Notes under the pieces: generated by a model
Told to the model about the DNA's origin: nothing
What the model saw: only the letters and a program-made list of their open reading frames with translations
Databases searched by the model: none
Made by a program: the position numbers and the translations under genes
Assembly (NCBI GenBank): GCA_016271365.2
Contig: CM057450.1
Span: 1,801,416,967-1,801,480,966, forward strand
Source: Neoceratodus forsteri
Lineage: Eukaryota > Chordata > Ceratodontiformes > Ceratodontidae
Reading direction: 5' to 3'
DNA length: 64,000 nucleotides
Shown here: positions 24,012 through 35,506 of the stretch, one piece after another
Numbering within the stretch: position 1 is the stretch's first letter
Layout of the letters: every line of letters starts with the position of its first letter

Positions 24012-26285
24012 GATCACTGTGATCTCAGATCTAGAAGTGAGTTGCCATCTGGGGACAAGTGATCATCAAACAGTGTGGTTCACGTTAAACTCAGCTACAG
24101 AGTCAAGCCATACAAAAATGAGGGTACTGGACTTTAGGAGGGCTGACTTTGGCAAGATGGGAGAGTGCCTCAGAAAAGCACTAGCAAACAGGCTAGAAGG
24201 AGATGTGGAGCAACAATGGGGAATTATCAAAACTGCCATCACAGAGCAACAAGCCTTTTGTGAAGCAAATAAACAAATCAAAACGAAAGAAAAAGCCACT
24301 ATGGTTCTCAAAAGAGGTGTCTGTGAAAGTCAGGAAGAAAAAGATAGCATTCTGGAAGTATAAGGAAACACAGAAGGAGCAGGACAGAGAGCTGTACCAG
24401 TTAAGGCAGAAGGAAGCAGGGAGGAAAGTCAGAATAGCAAAGGCCCAAACTGAGGAAAAGATAGCCCACTCAGTTAAGAAGGGGGATAAAACCTTTTATA
24501 GGTACATCAGCGGTGTAGAAAGACAAAGGGAGGGATAGTGAGGCTGAATAGAATGAACAGTGGGTGGGCAGGGGACAGTGAAAAGCAGGAATACTGAACG
24601 AATATTTCTTCTCAGTATTCACAAAGAGAGGAAGTCCTAATCCAATTAACAGAAGCACTCTTGCTAGAGGTCGATCCTAGTCCTTTCACAGAAGAAAGGG
24701 TTCTGCAAGAACTCCTAAAACTGAAGGTGGACAAAGCAATGGGTCCTGATGGAATTCACCCAGAATTCTAAAGAATTAAGGAGGAACTAGTGAAACCACT
24801 GGCTACTGTTTGTAATAAATCACGGGAGGATGGTGTGGTACCGAGGACTGGAGGAGGCGGATGTGATTCCCTTCACAAAGTGGGACCAAGACAGAGGCAG
24901 AAAACTACAGACCTGTCAGTCTGGCCTCTGTGGTAGGGAAAGTGATGGAGTCACTTCTGAAGGAAAGAATAGTTGAGTACCTAGAGGCCAGTGGAGCACA
25001 GGACCCAAGGCAGCATGGGTTCACAGCGGGAAGGTCATGTCAGACAAATCTAATAGATTTCTTTGACTGGGTGTCCAAAGTAGTAGACCAGGGAGGGGCT
25101 GTGGACATGGCCTACCTAGACTTTAGCAAGGCATTTGACACAGTCCCACACAAAAGATTAATAGTCAAACTAACCAGCCTGGGAATGGTACCCACGGTGG
25201 TAGCCTGGGTAAAACATTGGCTGGACAACAGGACACAGAAGGTAATTGTAAATGGAGTCCACTCTGAAGAAAGGGGGGTTACTAGTGGGGTACCACAGGG
25301 TTCAGTATTGGGTCCAGTCCTTTTTAATGTCTTCATCAGTGACATTGCAGAGGGACTGGAAGGAAAAGTATGCCTTTGCAGATGACACAAAGATCTGCAA
25401 CAGGGTTGATACACAAGGAGGTGTGGAAAGGATGAAAAGGACTTGGCAAGGTTGGAGGAATGGTCAGACGTATGGCAGCTAGGATTCAATGCAAAGAAGT
25501 GCAAAATAATGCACCTGGGAAACAAGAACCCAGGGGAAAGATACACAATAGGTGGGGAGAGTAGTAGCAACAACAAAAAAGGAAAGGACCTGGGGGTAAT
25601 CATATCAGATGACCTTAAGGTTGTAAGCAATGTGAGAAAGGCAGTAAGGAGGGCTGGGGTATACTGGGATGTACAGGAGGCATCATCAGCAGAAAACAGG
25701 AAGTTGTTATCCCTCTGTACAGACAGTTGGTGAGACCCCATCTGGAGTACTGTGTCCAGTTCTGGAGACCCCATCTCCGCAAGGACATAGGATAGAGGCA
25801 GTCCAGAGGAGGGCAACTAAAATGGTGTAGGGTCTACAAGAGAAGCCATATGAGAGAGACTAAAGGAGCTTAATATGTATACCCTTGAGGAAAGAAGGGA
25901 GAGGGGGGACATGATAGAAACTTTTAAGTACCTCAGTGGTATCAACAAAGTCCAAGAGGGTAGCATCTTTCAGAAAAAGAGACTTGCAAGAAGAGGGACA
26001 CAATTTAAAGATAGAAGGAGGGCGGTTCAGGGCAATGTGAGGAAGTATTATTTCACAGAGAGGGTAGTGGATGCATGGAACAGCCTTCCTGAGGAGGTTG
26101 TGGGGTCTAAAACTGTGGGAGAATTCAAGAATGCATGGGACAGACATAAGGCAATTCTTGTGGGGGGTAGGAAGAAATAGGCTGTTGGTTAACTAGGATC
26201 TGCGGCCTATCCTGTAGGTAGGGAAATGGGCAGACTAGATGGGCCTAGCGGTCCTTATCTGCCGTCAAAGTCTATGTTTCTATGT
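24012..26285 (+). mobile_element. 5'-truncated CR1 LINE with ORF2 relic
   Basis: Starts inside the endonuclease domain and runs to the 3' tail ('ctatgtttctatg'). It is close in sequence to the 444-4986 copy across its whole length, so both belong to one subfamily. No clear target duplication was found. Confidence 0.82.
24019..26180 (+). pseudogene. CR1 ORF2 relic (partial endonuclease, RT, C-terminus)
   Basis: Pieces in several frames. 24019-24363 holds the end of the endonuclease (LGTSDHQTVWF). 24930-25385 holds the RT core ([43 protein letters not shown]). The FADDTK active-site block near 25370-25390 is intact at nucleotide level but is split off by a deletion just before it. 25443-25733 and 25875-26180 hold the C-terminus (NSLPEEVV). 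At least five frame breaks, so it encodes no working protein. It shows that FADG in the 444-4986 copy is a private mutation. Confidence 0.85.
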
Positions 26286-27190
26286 CCATCGCAGAGAAGC
26301 ATGCAAGGCTGCCAGACAAAAATAAAGATAAAAATAACAGCCAACTGCAGGCAGCACAACCATTCTCAGATAGAAATAAGAATTACTTTTTACTTTGACG
26401 CAAAAAACTTTTAAATCTATTTTCTTTAAACATATAGTTTATGGTTTTAGATAAAAACAACATATATGCAATTATTCATTCTCAAGCCAGGCATTTGATA
26501 CAAAAACAAATACAGTATTAATGTAGTCTAAGCAATCTGACTTTTGGATGAAGGGGTACTGCCAATGTACTTAATCCAAACATCAGTAAAACGGAATACC
26601 TGCACCCTGCAAGAGATGGTGGTCTACATAAAACTGAAATTATACAATGGGATAAATCCAAGAGCCCAATCCCTGCAACCTGACTGGCTGGCTGGCACCT
26701 TTTCACCATGATAAATCCTGCAGTGTACCCATGGGAAAAGGTGCCAGTTAGCCTCCTCAGTGAAAACTACATTCCGAGCCCGGAACATGAACCCAAAATC
26801 CACCATGTTGGATCCCCGCTTAAATACTGCTATCCCAGCTACTGTGGCTCCCGCTAAAACCACGATCACAGAGCACGGCTTTCAAACAAATAATGACACC
26901 TCACGACTCCACATAAAACAAACCTTTTATTTCTAAATAATTTCTTCTCCCCAAAGTTCAGCTCTGCTCCACATTTGAAATTTGCAACCAGTCATAACGT
27001 TCCTCCTCAAAACATGTTTCTGCATCCTGCAGTCGCTGTCTGCTCCACTGCCGCTCGCTCCTTCATAACTACAGTTCTCTTACCTCCCATAACATTAAAA
27101 GCACACTGTATATTTAAACTGCAGGAAAAATTAAAAAACAAACTGCCCCAACTCTAGCGTTTCCTACATAGTGACAACCTTCAACCCTGA
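26286..27190. other. Unannotated intergenic sequence
   Basis: No gene supported. A short hairpin 'tggcaccttttc' / 'gaaaaggtgcca' lies near 26693-26733. The left edge of DIRS element E3 is lost somewhere near 27190. Confidence 0.4.
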
Positions 27191-28241
27191 CAAATGCTGT
27201 CAATCACCAACAGCAATGTAGCATATAAAGCCGCTCGAGTCTCGACCCCGTGGATGGCGCCGAATCAGCTTAGCTGCCAAAGTCCCAGTGCACTTGGAGG
27301 TGCAGAACCCAAAGTGGTGCCGCCAATGGCGCTGCCATGAAATCCAAGAAGCACCGATCGGCGGCATTGAGGGTATGCCAGTGCCGAGCCCCACAACCGG
27401 AGGCCGCGACACTGGGGGAGCCTACACTTCCAAGGAGGTGACTGCTGGGATGGCATCAACGATGTGACCTCGGCAGGAATTGCACCGCTCCTCCAGCACT
27501 GAAGAAGAAACCTCCTCCTCGGCAAGGCTGGAAGTGGAGGAGGTCGCCTCCTCGCCGAAAATTATAGACCCGGAGGAAAGGTCAAGAGATCTGGCATGGG
27601 AGGTCCATGGGCAACGTTGTCCTCCGAAAGTTGGCAGAGCCCTGCTGATCTTAAATGCGCGGATTTCCAAAACACGGCGGTCCATGGAAAAACAGGCGTT
27701 GCAGTGATACATATCATGGTTGGGTCCCAGTCACCGAAGACAAACATCATGTCGATCCGACACAGAGAATTGCTGGCCACAAGGACACTGATGCATAGGG
27801 GCATGGCCCACCTTTGGATTTACGCTTGGCCCTTGAATCAGACATGATGCAAAATTATTTTACAAACAGCAAAGATCCCGGCGCCATCAAAATATAAATG
27901 AATGGAATGGTTTTACTGGCTTCAACAGCATTGGGATGTAGAACCGGGATGTAGGAGTCAACCAAACGGCATCACAAAACGAAAGGCCTAATGGCGCAGT
28001 ATACAACTTTCTCTCACTCGTGCAGCAGGTGCAGCCTTGAAGGTGGGAGAAACAGAACAGGGATGGAGGAGGAGGAGTCTGTGGTGCCTAACGGCTGCCC
28101 CTCACGCACCACGGTTGTGTGTCACTCTTGTGGGCAGCGCCATCGGCGCCGACTCCTCCTCAAAAAAAAAAACCCCCGTGGCAGGTGCGCGCCTCCGGCT
28201 TAAACCTAGTAGTAATGAATGGTGAAGATTGACATGGGAAG
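27191..28241 (-). mobile_element. DIRS element E3 (type IV), 5'-end fragment
   Basis: Holds the gag N-terminus and right terminus of a type IV element like E6. Its right end ('gaatggtgaagattgaca', about 28214-28236) matches the right end of E6 ('gaatggtgaagactgaca', 51838-51856). It abuts recombinase sequence of E4 at 28242, so it was inserted into E4. The left part is missing, so the recombinase C-terminus of E4 cannot be located. Confidence 0.65.
27422..27712 (-). pseudogene. E3 gag-like N-terminal fragment
   Basis: The 96-aa minus frame contains YHCNACFSMDRRVLEIRAFK then PTFGGQRCPW. E6 Gag (51006-51440) has DACFSMDRCVIEQRAWKF and PTFGGWART in the same order. Acidic/Ser-rich sequence follows. 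An upstream Cys block (about 27715-27850) is in a different frame. Confidence 0.6.
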
Positions 28242-28244
28242 AGC

Positions 28245-28800
28245 TTAGGATTTTGTCCTGAGTACGACTCGGTCCTTGTGAAAAATAAGGTAAGGCTCTT
28301 TACAAACTAGAGCCTGAAGCTCTGAAATCCTTCGAGCTGAAGTAATGGCAGCTAAAAATAACATCTTCCAGGAAAGGAAGAGAAAATCACAGCTCATCAC
28401 CGGTTCAAATGGGGGGAAAGTGAGTTTCTCCAATGCAAAGTTCAAATTCCAAGGTGGAGTAGGGCTGCGGATAGGGGGGTTTCAGATGGAGAATCCTTTT
28501 CAGAAAGGGTTTTGAGACCTCCAACTGAGCCACGGGTTTACCATCCACTAGCTCGTGGTACACCGAGATTGCCGAAAGGTGCACTTTCCAGGAAGACTAT
28601 GACAGATCTGAGTCTGACAGATGAAGGAGGTATTCCATGAGTTGTGGGGCAGAAGAAAAGGGGTTCCAATTCTTGGAAGTCGCCCAAATGGAAAAACGTT
28701 TCCACTTCATGGCATAAGTGGAACGAGTAAAGGGTTTTCTAGCCTCAAAGAACCCGAGCTACTCGAGAGGAGACCCCAAAGCGAGAAATCGCTATGTCTA
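28245..28800 (-). pseudogene. E4 tyrosine recombinase, N-terminal half
   Basis: The frame 28245-28445 reads EKLTFPPFEP then TSARRISELQAL, which includes the first catalytic arginine block of tyrosine recombinases. Sequence to about 28800 matches the recombinase N-terminus of E10 and E11. The H-x-x-R and Tyr blocks were cut off by the E3 insertion. Confidence 0.7.
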
Positions 28801-29109
28801 CAGGAGCCATGCATGAAGATGCAGTGTCCTGAGCCCTGGATGGACAAGGCAACCTCGATCCTGGGTCAAGAGGTCGTGAGTCACTGGAAGTGGAACTGGT
28901 GGTTCCCTCGCTAGCTGCTGTAGCAGCAGGAACCAAATTTGTCTCAGCCAGAGAGGGGCGATGAGAATCATCCTCACCTTCTCTGCCTGAAGTTTGAGAA
29001 GGACACTATAAGAATGGGAAACGGAGGGAAGGTGTACAAAGATTTTCCTGTCCAGGAGAGAGAAAGTGCGTCGTGCCAGTAAGCTCCATGCTCTGGAACA
29101 AGCGAGCAA
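28798..29109 (-). pseudogene. E4 RNase H / RT C-terminal fragment
   Basis: 103 aa. The start reads SRAWSLLARRTFSLLDRKIF and the end reads LHAWLL, matching the C-terminal part of the RT/RNase H frame of E10 (54369-54700). It ends exactly where E5 begins. Confidence 0.7.
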
Positions 29110-29112
29110 AAA

Positions 29113-29130
29113 AGTACAGTTATGTAAGAA
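29113..29130 (-). repeat. E5 orphan left terminus (18 bp)
   Basis: 'agtacagttatgtaagaa' is the left end of type III elements (compare 52804 and 58544). The next bases of this terminus, 'cttactataacagtagatc', are found only at 51865. E6 therefore inserted inside the E5 terminus. The E5 ICR (52137-52250) contains the uninterrupted complement, confirming the join. Confidence 0.8.
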
Positions 29131-29340
29131 ATGAAAATTACGTACCTGATGTAATTCTGATCTTTCTGTGTATCTTCACCATACACCACCTTTGGGTATA
29201 GTGGCTGGAGGTCACAACCCCGCAGGAGCTCTTTTTTTTTTTTTTTGGATGGGTGAGCTCTGACGACATCGGTGCTGACCTCGAGGCCAATGCACTGCGT
29301 GGCACTCGTGGGTTGGCCGCTAGGTGTCTTTTGACCTGCC
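29131..29340 (+). repeat. E6 left inverted terminal repeat
   Basis: Inverted match to 51620-51864, including 'gaggtcacaaccccgcagga' against 'cctgcggggttgtgacctcc'. A poly-T run at 29230-29245 pairs with the poly-A run at 51775-51783. Confidence 0.8.
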
Positions 29341-30059
29341 CCCCACCAATTCTGAGTCACCGTAGAGTAAGAAAGGGTTGGGAGGGAGGGACAAGGAAGT
29401 CAAGGGACAGACAAAGGAAAAGATATACAAACTAAAAGGAGAAATAAACGACTGAGAGGACAGAATAAGGTGAAAAACTAAGGTGATTGGGAAGGGGCCC
29501 CAATCTCTGGAGTAGAAAGGAGGAGGAGGCAGGGTTAAGGAATCTAGAGAAAAGGATGTCGGGGAGAGAGAAGGAAACACACCCTGGAACCTTGACCTGT
29601 CTTCAGATCGTATAGGAACTGCGAAGGAGTAGCCAGAAGGCTAAACTGCCAGAATCCAAGGCACAGAATCACTGGCAATAACTCCGACATAAGCAGAATC
29701 GGCTATTCTGGAGGGAAAGACAGGATACAGGGATACCCTCCCCAAAATGAAATTTTTGGTGTAAGAAACCTAGTTTCTTAAATTAAATTGAGGTTGGGTC
29801 CATAGGACAAGGAAATCAAGTAAGGCTGATGGGAAGAAGGGAAGAGAGAGCGGAAAAGAGGGCAACTACCTACCTCCACAGGGATGGAGCCAAGGCACTG
29901 AGGAAGGAGTGCCTCCCCATTCCAACCACTCTCCCCTATAGAAAAACATCCCCCTATGTGCCCAAGGTCATTCCACTCCTGACTAACAGGAAGGAGGGGG
30001 TGAAAAAGAGTGCACAGAGAGGGAGAAATGGACACAGAGACTGAGGCCCCAGGGGGATG
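29341..30059. other. E6 spacer between ITR and ICR
   Basis: About 700 bp, purine-rich, without a defensible gene. Possibly the 3' untranslated region of E6. Confidence 0.45.
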
Positions 30060-30172
30060 GTGGGTGGGATTGTGATGAATGGTGAAGATACACAGAAAGA
30101 TCAGAATTACACTAGGTACATAATTTTCATATATTATCTGTGTCAATCTTAACCATTCATCACCTTTGAGTG
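30060..30172. repeat. E6 internal complementary region (ICR)
   Basis: The first half ('gaagatacacagaaagatca', 'ggtacataattttcat') is the complement of the left outer end at 29131. The second half ('ctgtgtcaatcttaaccatt', 'catcacctttgag') is the complement of the right outer end (51830-51864). Joined ends inside the element are the DIRS-1 type arrangement used to rebuild the termini. Confidence 0.8.
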
Positions 30173-30380
30173 AGTGCCCAGTCCCCCTTGAAGGGGGCCT
30201 TAGTCCCTAAGGGACTAAGTTCCTTAGCTCTCAGAGAACCTTCACGGGTCTGGAGAGGCCTGGGAGTGGGGAGAGTGAGACAGGGACTCCTTGGAAGGAG
30301 TAGGAATTTGCCCCAACAGACACCATCTCACCCTTCGGGAGAAAAGATGGGTTCTCTGGTAGGAGAGGAAAGAAAAAAAA

Positions 30381-30560
30381 TACTCACCTTAGTAATTATG
30401 TTTCTTCTAATGGAGTCTTGCTGTATTCTGACTATTGCAGTTAGCCTCAGCACTCAAACTGCCCTGGAGAGCAGAGGACTAATTTCTATGCAGAGCATAG
30501 AACGTTGAGCTCGAGCTCAGTTCAAACCTCTGTCTGCTGCACTTTGAAGCGCAACTGTCA
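30381..30560 (+). repeat. E7 left inverted terminal repeat
   Basis: 'gtcttgctgtattctgacta' through 'actgtcagattctt' is the inverse of 48490-48660. It starts 'tactcaccttagtaattatg'. Confidence 0.8.
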
Positions 30561-30837
30561 GATTCTTATGAGCTAATACTAACTACTATGTGGTAATTGT
30601 AAAATTTTTACTAGCCAAATGGCAACCAAATATTTTGGATCCCCAAAAGACTCAAGTCAAGAAATCCAAAATCAAAAACCAGGTAGTGAACAACTTAAGA
30701 CTGCTAAATTAATAATATAATCCCTCCCCTCTCAAAGGACGGAGTACCCCAAATGCACCCCTGGGGTGCAACACTGCACCTACCAGCCCACTTCCAAAAA
30801 AATGGGTTCTGAGAGGGAGGTAGGTGAGAGACACAAC

Positions 30838-30945
30838 ACGCCTCCATTAGAAGAAACATAATTACTACGTGAGTAATTTTTTCTTCAAACAACATGAAGT
30901 CTTGCTGTATTCTGACTATTGCAGACTACCAAGCAGTACCTCCAT
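30838..30945. repeat. E7 internal complementary region
   Basis: 'tccattagaagaaacataat' plus 'tactacgtgagta' is the complement of the left outer end (30381-30415). 'ttcttcaaacaacatgaagt' plus 'cttgctgtattctgac' is the complement of the right outer end (48625-48660). Confidence 0.8.
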
Positions 30946-30962
30946 GGAGGAGGGAATCAAAC

Positions 30963-31830
30963 CTACCTTGGGAATAGGTTCTGCAGTATTGCTGTACCAA
31001 ACCGAGCATCACTCCTAGCTTGGATGTCCAGGGAGTAATGCTTGGTAAATGTATGGACTGTTTTCCAGGTGGCTGCTTTACATATCTCTAGGAAAGGAGT
31101 ATCACTGGCCGCAGCCAGGGAAGCAGCTGTACTTCTAGTTGAAAGAGCCCTCAGGCCTGAGAGAGGTATTTTGCCTAGCTTCTCATAGCAGAATTGAATA
31201 CAAGAGACAATCCACCTGGCAATAGTTCTCTTAGTGGTAGGTTTGCCCTTACCCACTTCCCCATAAGTGAGAAACAACTGAAGGGGAGTCAAACCTGTGT
31301 AGCATGGTACGCTCAGTAGTAACTAGGGCTCTTTTAACATCAAACTGTGTAAACTTCTTTCTCCTGAAGAAGAATGATCAGTGAAGAACACAGGGAGAGA
31401 CATAGATTGGTTCAGATGAAAATCTGAAACCACTTTAAGTAAAACCTCCTAATAGTTCTAAGGACCACCTTATCTCCATGGAATGAGATAAAATCAGGCT
31501 CCACTGACAGAGCTTGCAATTCACTGATACCTGCTTGAAATAATAGCTACAGGAACACAGTTTTCAAGTCAAGTACTTAAGTTCTGTTGAAGACAAAGGC
31601 TCAAAAGGGGTTGCATAAACTGAGCAATGCAAACATTAAGATCCCAAGCAGGGGTAGGATCCCTAAAGAGGGGACTGGTATGAAGCAGTCCCTTGAAAAA
31701 TTTACAGACTACAGGGTGAGATGACAGTGAGGAAGGCTTTCCCACTGACAGAAAAGCAGAAACAGCTGACAAATGTACTTTGAGAGTAGCTGGTCTGAGG
31801 TCTAGGCCATTAAGATGAACCATATGAAAA
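30963..31830 (-). pseudogene. E7 tyrosine recombinase, C-terminal and middle part
   Basis: 30963-31292 (109 aa) holds the catalytic C-terminus: RALSTRST where E8 has RAHSTRGT (catalytic His changed to Leu), then HTFTKHYSLD with the tyrosine retained. 31569-31823 holds the middle (MVHLNGLDLRPATLKVHL). A small deletion disrupts the first Arg block near 31505. The N-terminus is at 37431-37620, cut off by E8. Inactive. Confidence 0.8.
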
Positions 31831-32050
31831 AATTATTCATCTTAGTAATGTTGTTTCTTCTAATGAAGTCTTGATATATTCTGACATATGCAGTGAGTCC
31901 CAACCTGAGAACTGCCCCGGAGATGAAAGAGTTAACTTTCCATGCCAGGCATGGAACGCTGAGCTCGAGCTCGGTTGAGACTCTGTCTGTTGTTCTTCAA
32001 ACTCAAACCGTCAGATCTTTATGAGCTAAACTCACCAAGGTCCTGTGTGG
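31831..32050 (+). repeat. E8 left inverted terminal repeat
   Basis: 'attctgacatatgcagtgag' and 'gttaactttccatgccaggc' are the inverse of 37210-37410. Confidence 0.85.
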
Positions 32051-32282
32051 AAGCTGTAAACCTACACTAGCCAACTGGCTACTAAACATAAAACACATTT
32101 TTGGTCCCAACACAAAGACTCAAGTCAGGAGACCCAAAAATGAAAATACAACACAGTCACCCCAAAAAGAGGGGTGAAACAAAAGGGTGGGCACCTACCA
32201 AGTGCTAACACTGCCTGCCCACCACATCCCAAAACAGAGGTTCTGAGAGGGCAGGGGGGGAGGTCAGAATATAGCAAGACTC

Positions 32283-32375
32283 CATTAGAAGAAACAACAT
32301 TACTAAGGTGATAATTTTCTTCAAACAACATAAAGTCTTGCTATATTCTACATATGCTGACTTCTAAAGCAGTAC
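32283..32375. repeat. E8 internal complementary region
   Basis: 'ccattagaagaaacaacatt' then 'actaaggtgata' (complement of the left outer end) fused to 'cttcaaacaacataaagtct' then 'tgctatattc' (complement of the right outer end at 37395-37430). Confidence 0.85.
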
Positions 32376-32430
32376 CTCCATGGAGGAGGGTCAGACCCTA
32401 CTAAGAAATAGGCTCTGAAGCACAGCTGCG

Positions 32431-33400
32431 CTAAACCGACATCACTCCTAGCCTGGATGCCAGGGAGTAATGCTTAGTAAAGTGTGAACTGTTTTCCAGG
32501 TAGCTGCTTGACATATCTCTAGAATAGGGATGTCCCTGGCAACCAGGAGCAGCTGTACCTCTGGTAGAGTGAGCCCGCAGGCCTGAGGGAGGAACCTTAC
32601 CCAGTTTGTCATAGCAAAATTGGATACAGGAGACAATCCACCTGGCAATGGATCTTTTGGTGGAAGGTTTCCCTTTACCAACCTCACCATAAGTGAGGAA
32701 CAGTTGGAGGGAGTCAAACCTGTGACCCTTGGTACGCTCTATGTAGTAACTAAGGGCTCTTTTGACATCTAAACTGTGCAGTCTCCTCTCGCCAGAAGAG
32801 GAATGGTCAGTGAAGTACACAGGAAGAGACATAGACTGACTAAGGTGGAAATCTGAAACCACCTTAGGCAAGAACTCCCTGTTAGTCCTGAGGACCACCT
32901 TATCTCTATGAAAGGAGATAAAATCAGGCTCCACTGACAAAGCTTGTAATTCACTTATGCATCTGGCAGAAATGATGGCTACCAGAAACACAGTCTTCCA
33001 AGTCAAGTACTTAAGCTCTGCTGAAGATAAAGGCTCAAAAGGGGGTTGCATACGCTGAGCAATGCAAACATTGAGGTCCCAGGCAGGGGCAGGGTCCCTG
33101 AATGGAGGTTGGTGTGAAGCAATCCCTTGAAAAACTTGGAGAAAACAGGGTGAGCTGAGAGAGAACAGGGCTTACCTGCTGAAATAAAAGCAGACACAGC
33201 TGCCAGATGCACTTTCAGTGTAGCTGGTCTCAGCCCCAAGCTATTTAAGTGGACCATATAATCAAGGACTGTGGGCAGATCAGCAGATTCTGGGGAAATA
33301 TGCTTCCCAGAGCACCATATGGAAAATCTTTTCCATTTAGAATTATAAGTAGCCCTGGTGGAAGGTTTTCTAGAAGCCTTCAGGATATTCATTACACCCT
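32431..33400 (-). pseudogene. E8 tyrosine recombinase, two frames
   Basis: Recombinase that would join a circular DNA copy to the target. The N-terminal frame 33003-33392 has KWKRFSIWCSGKH. The C-terminal frame 32431-33051 has SARCISELQAL, where the catalytic arginine before ISEL is cysteine (other copies have SARRISEL), then RAHSTRGTAA with His and Arg retained. FTKHYSLA keeps the tyrosine after a local frame disturbance. A frameshift near 33030 separates the parts. Predicted inactive from the R-to-C change alone. Confidence 0.82.
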
Positions 33401-33422
33401 GGGAGAGGTGTAAGTCAGCAAA

Positions 33423-35506
33423 CTAACTCTTCAAGAACCAGGCCTTGAGATTGAGAGATTTGAGGTTCGGGTACCAAACCCTCCCCTGAGCACAGGTTAA
33501 CAGGTTGTAATTCCTGGGAAGACACAGGGGAAGATAGACTGCTAAGGACAGTAGGAGTGGATACCAGGGCTGTCTGACCAGTCTGGAGCAATCAGGATCA
33601 TCTTGCAGGGTTGAGATCTGATTTTGACTAACACTTTGAACAGGAGAGGAAGGGGAAAAGCATAGAAACTTCCCTCCCAATTGAGAACTAAGGCACCCAG
33701 AGGACTGAGCCCAACACTGGGGTCTGCAGCAAAAGGGGAAGTTGGTGATTGTCTGGGGCTGCAAAGATCTATCTCGGGGTGCCCATCTGGAAAAATCACT
33801 TCCAAGACCAGGGATCCAGTGACCATTCGTGATGGCCCTGGAAATCCTGCTGAGACATCTGTCAGGACATTGTCCTTTCCTGGTAGGTGAACTGCCATGA
33901 GGGAGGTGTTCAGGGAGTAAGCCAGAGACCACAACTTCATTGCTTCGGTGCACAAGGCCGTAGACCGAGTGCCTCCTTGCTTGTTGATGTACCACATTGT
34001 GGTGGTGTTGTCTGTTCTGACCTGTACAACTTTGTTCTGAACGGATTTGGAAAAAGCTTGAAGTGCTAGGAATACTGCTCTGAGTTCCATCAGATTGATA
34101 TGGAGCAGAGATTCCTGAGGGGACTACAACCCCTGGGTGGTGAGGTCGCCCATGTGAGCCCCCCATCCCAAGAGGGAGGCATCTGTAGTAAGGATTAAAG
34201 AGTGAGACTGGGTGACAAAGGGAACCCCTTGTCTCAAACTGTTCTGATCCTGCCACCACTGTAGGGCCTGGATCAGGGTTCGAGTTACTGGGATCAGTTT
34301 GGTCAGAGGGTCCTTCCTTTGAGACCAAAAGGCTCTCAAATGGAACTGAATGTCCCTCATCTGAAATCTTGCTCCCTGCACTACTGCTAGAAGCAGCCAT
34401 TGCCCCAGGAGCTGTAGAAAATGCCTTGCTGGTCGAGACACCTGCAGGGTGAATGAGGAGGCCAGAGACCAGGGTCCTTGCCCTGTCCAGGAAGAAGGCT
34501 CTGGCTTCTCTGTGTCTAGCTCTGCGCCTGAAGGCGAGGGGCTGGACAGGCTCTAGAACGACTTTGAAAGATTTGGAGAAACCCAAAGAAGTGAGCAGTT
34601 GCTGAGTTATCTGTAAGCGTAATTTGACTTGGTCTGGGGACTGGCCTACTATGAGCCAGTCATCCAGGTAAGGGAAAATGGCAATTTTCTGCCTTCTTAG
34701 AGAAGCAACTACTACTGCCAGGCATTTTGTGAATACCCTTGGAGCAGAGGTGAGGCCAAGGGCATTGCTCTGAACTTGTAATGGCCTGAGGCAGCTTGAA
34801 CCTGAGGTACTTTCGTTGGGAGCTTCTGATGAGAATATGGAAGTAGGCATCCTTGAGGTCCAGGGACACTAGCCAGTCCCTGGCCTTAGAGAAGCAGAAT
34901 AATTCCCAGAGTCACCATTTGAATTTTGTTTTTAAAAGGTGCTTGTTTAAGTATCTGAGATCCAGGATGGCGCCATTCTCCTGTCTTCTTTGGGGAGGAA
35001 GTACCTGGAATACAATCCTTTGCCCTGGTGCAGGGAGGAACCCTTTCCACAGCTCTGAGAGCTAGGAGGGAAGAGACCTCTGCCTCTACGGCAAGTGCCT
35101 CTGATGGATTTGCAGGTGGAAAGGATCTGGTTCTCATCTTTGGAAACTTTCTGAAGCTGAGAACCAGTCCCTGGCTTACTACTTCCAGGACCCATTTGTC
35201 TGATGTCAGAGACTCCCAGTCCTTGACAAAGTAAGCCAGCCTGCCCCCTACAGGTAGCTGAGAATCAGCCCTGGCAACCCCATCAGGGTGCCTGCTTGGC
35301 AAGGGCTTTGGGCTGAGGGGTGGAAGCAGGCCTGCTTGTACCCCTTCTGCCTCTCCCTCTAAAGAACCCCCTCTGGGCATAAGCAGAAGAGGAGGCCTGG
35401 GCTTGGTATAAAGGCTTCTGAAAAGGCCTGCCCCTGGGAAGCTGCCTTTGAGGAGTGGCCTGCCTTTCCTTGGCCTGTGCACTCCTATAGGTGGTCCTAA
35501 ACTCAT
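33423..35506 (-). pseudogene. E8 reverse transcriptase / RNase H
   Basis: 34886-35506 is open through the gag overlap (GRLAYFVKDWESLTSDKW) into the RT N-terminus. 34660-34869 has SLDLKDAYFHILI. The frame at 33423-34850 holds SAPRVFTKCLAVVVASLRRQ and FPYLDDWLIVG (the catalytic YxDD). RNase H at 33542-34441 has LTTDASLLGWGAHMG, ELRAVFLALQAF, VRTDNTTTMWYINKQGG. The end (LKSLNLKAWFLKS) overlaps the recombinase start closely. Four or more frame shifts. It copies element RNA into DNA in active relatives. Confidence 0.82.

Larger units (their letters stand above)
28242..29112 (-). mobile_element. DIRS element E4 (type III) fragment, outermost host of the nest
   Basis: Left flank of a type III element that was entered on one side by E3 (up to 28241) and on the other by E5 (from 29113). 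It contains recombinase and RNase H tail sequence matching E10 at 53806-54600. The rest of E4 is expected right of 64000. Confidence 0.7.
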
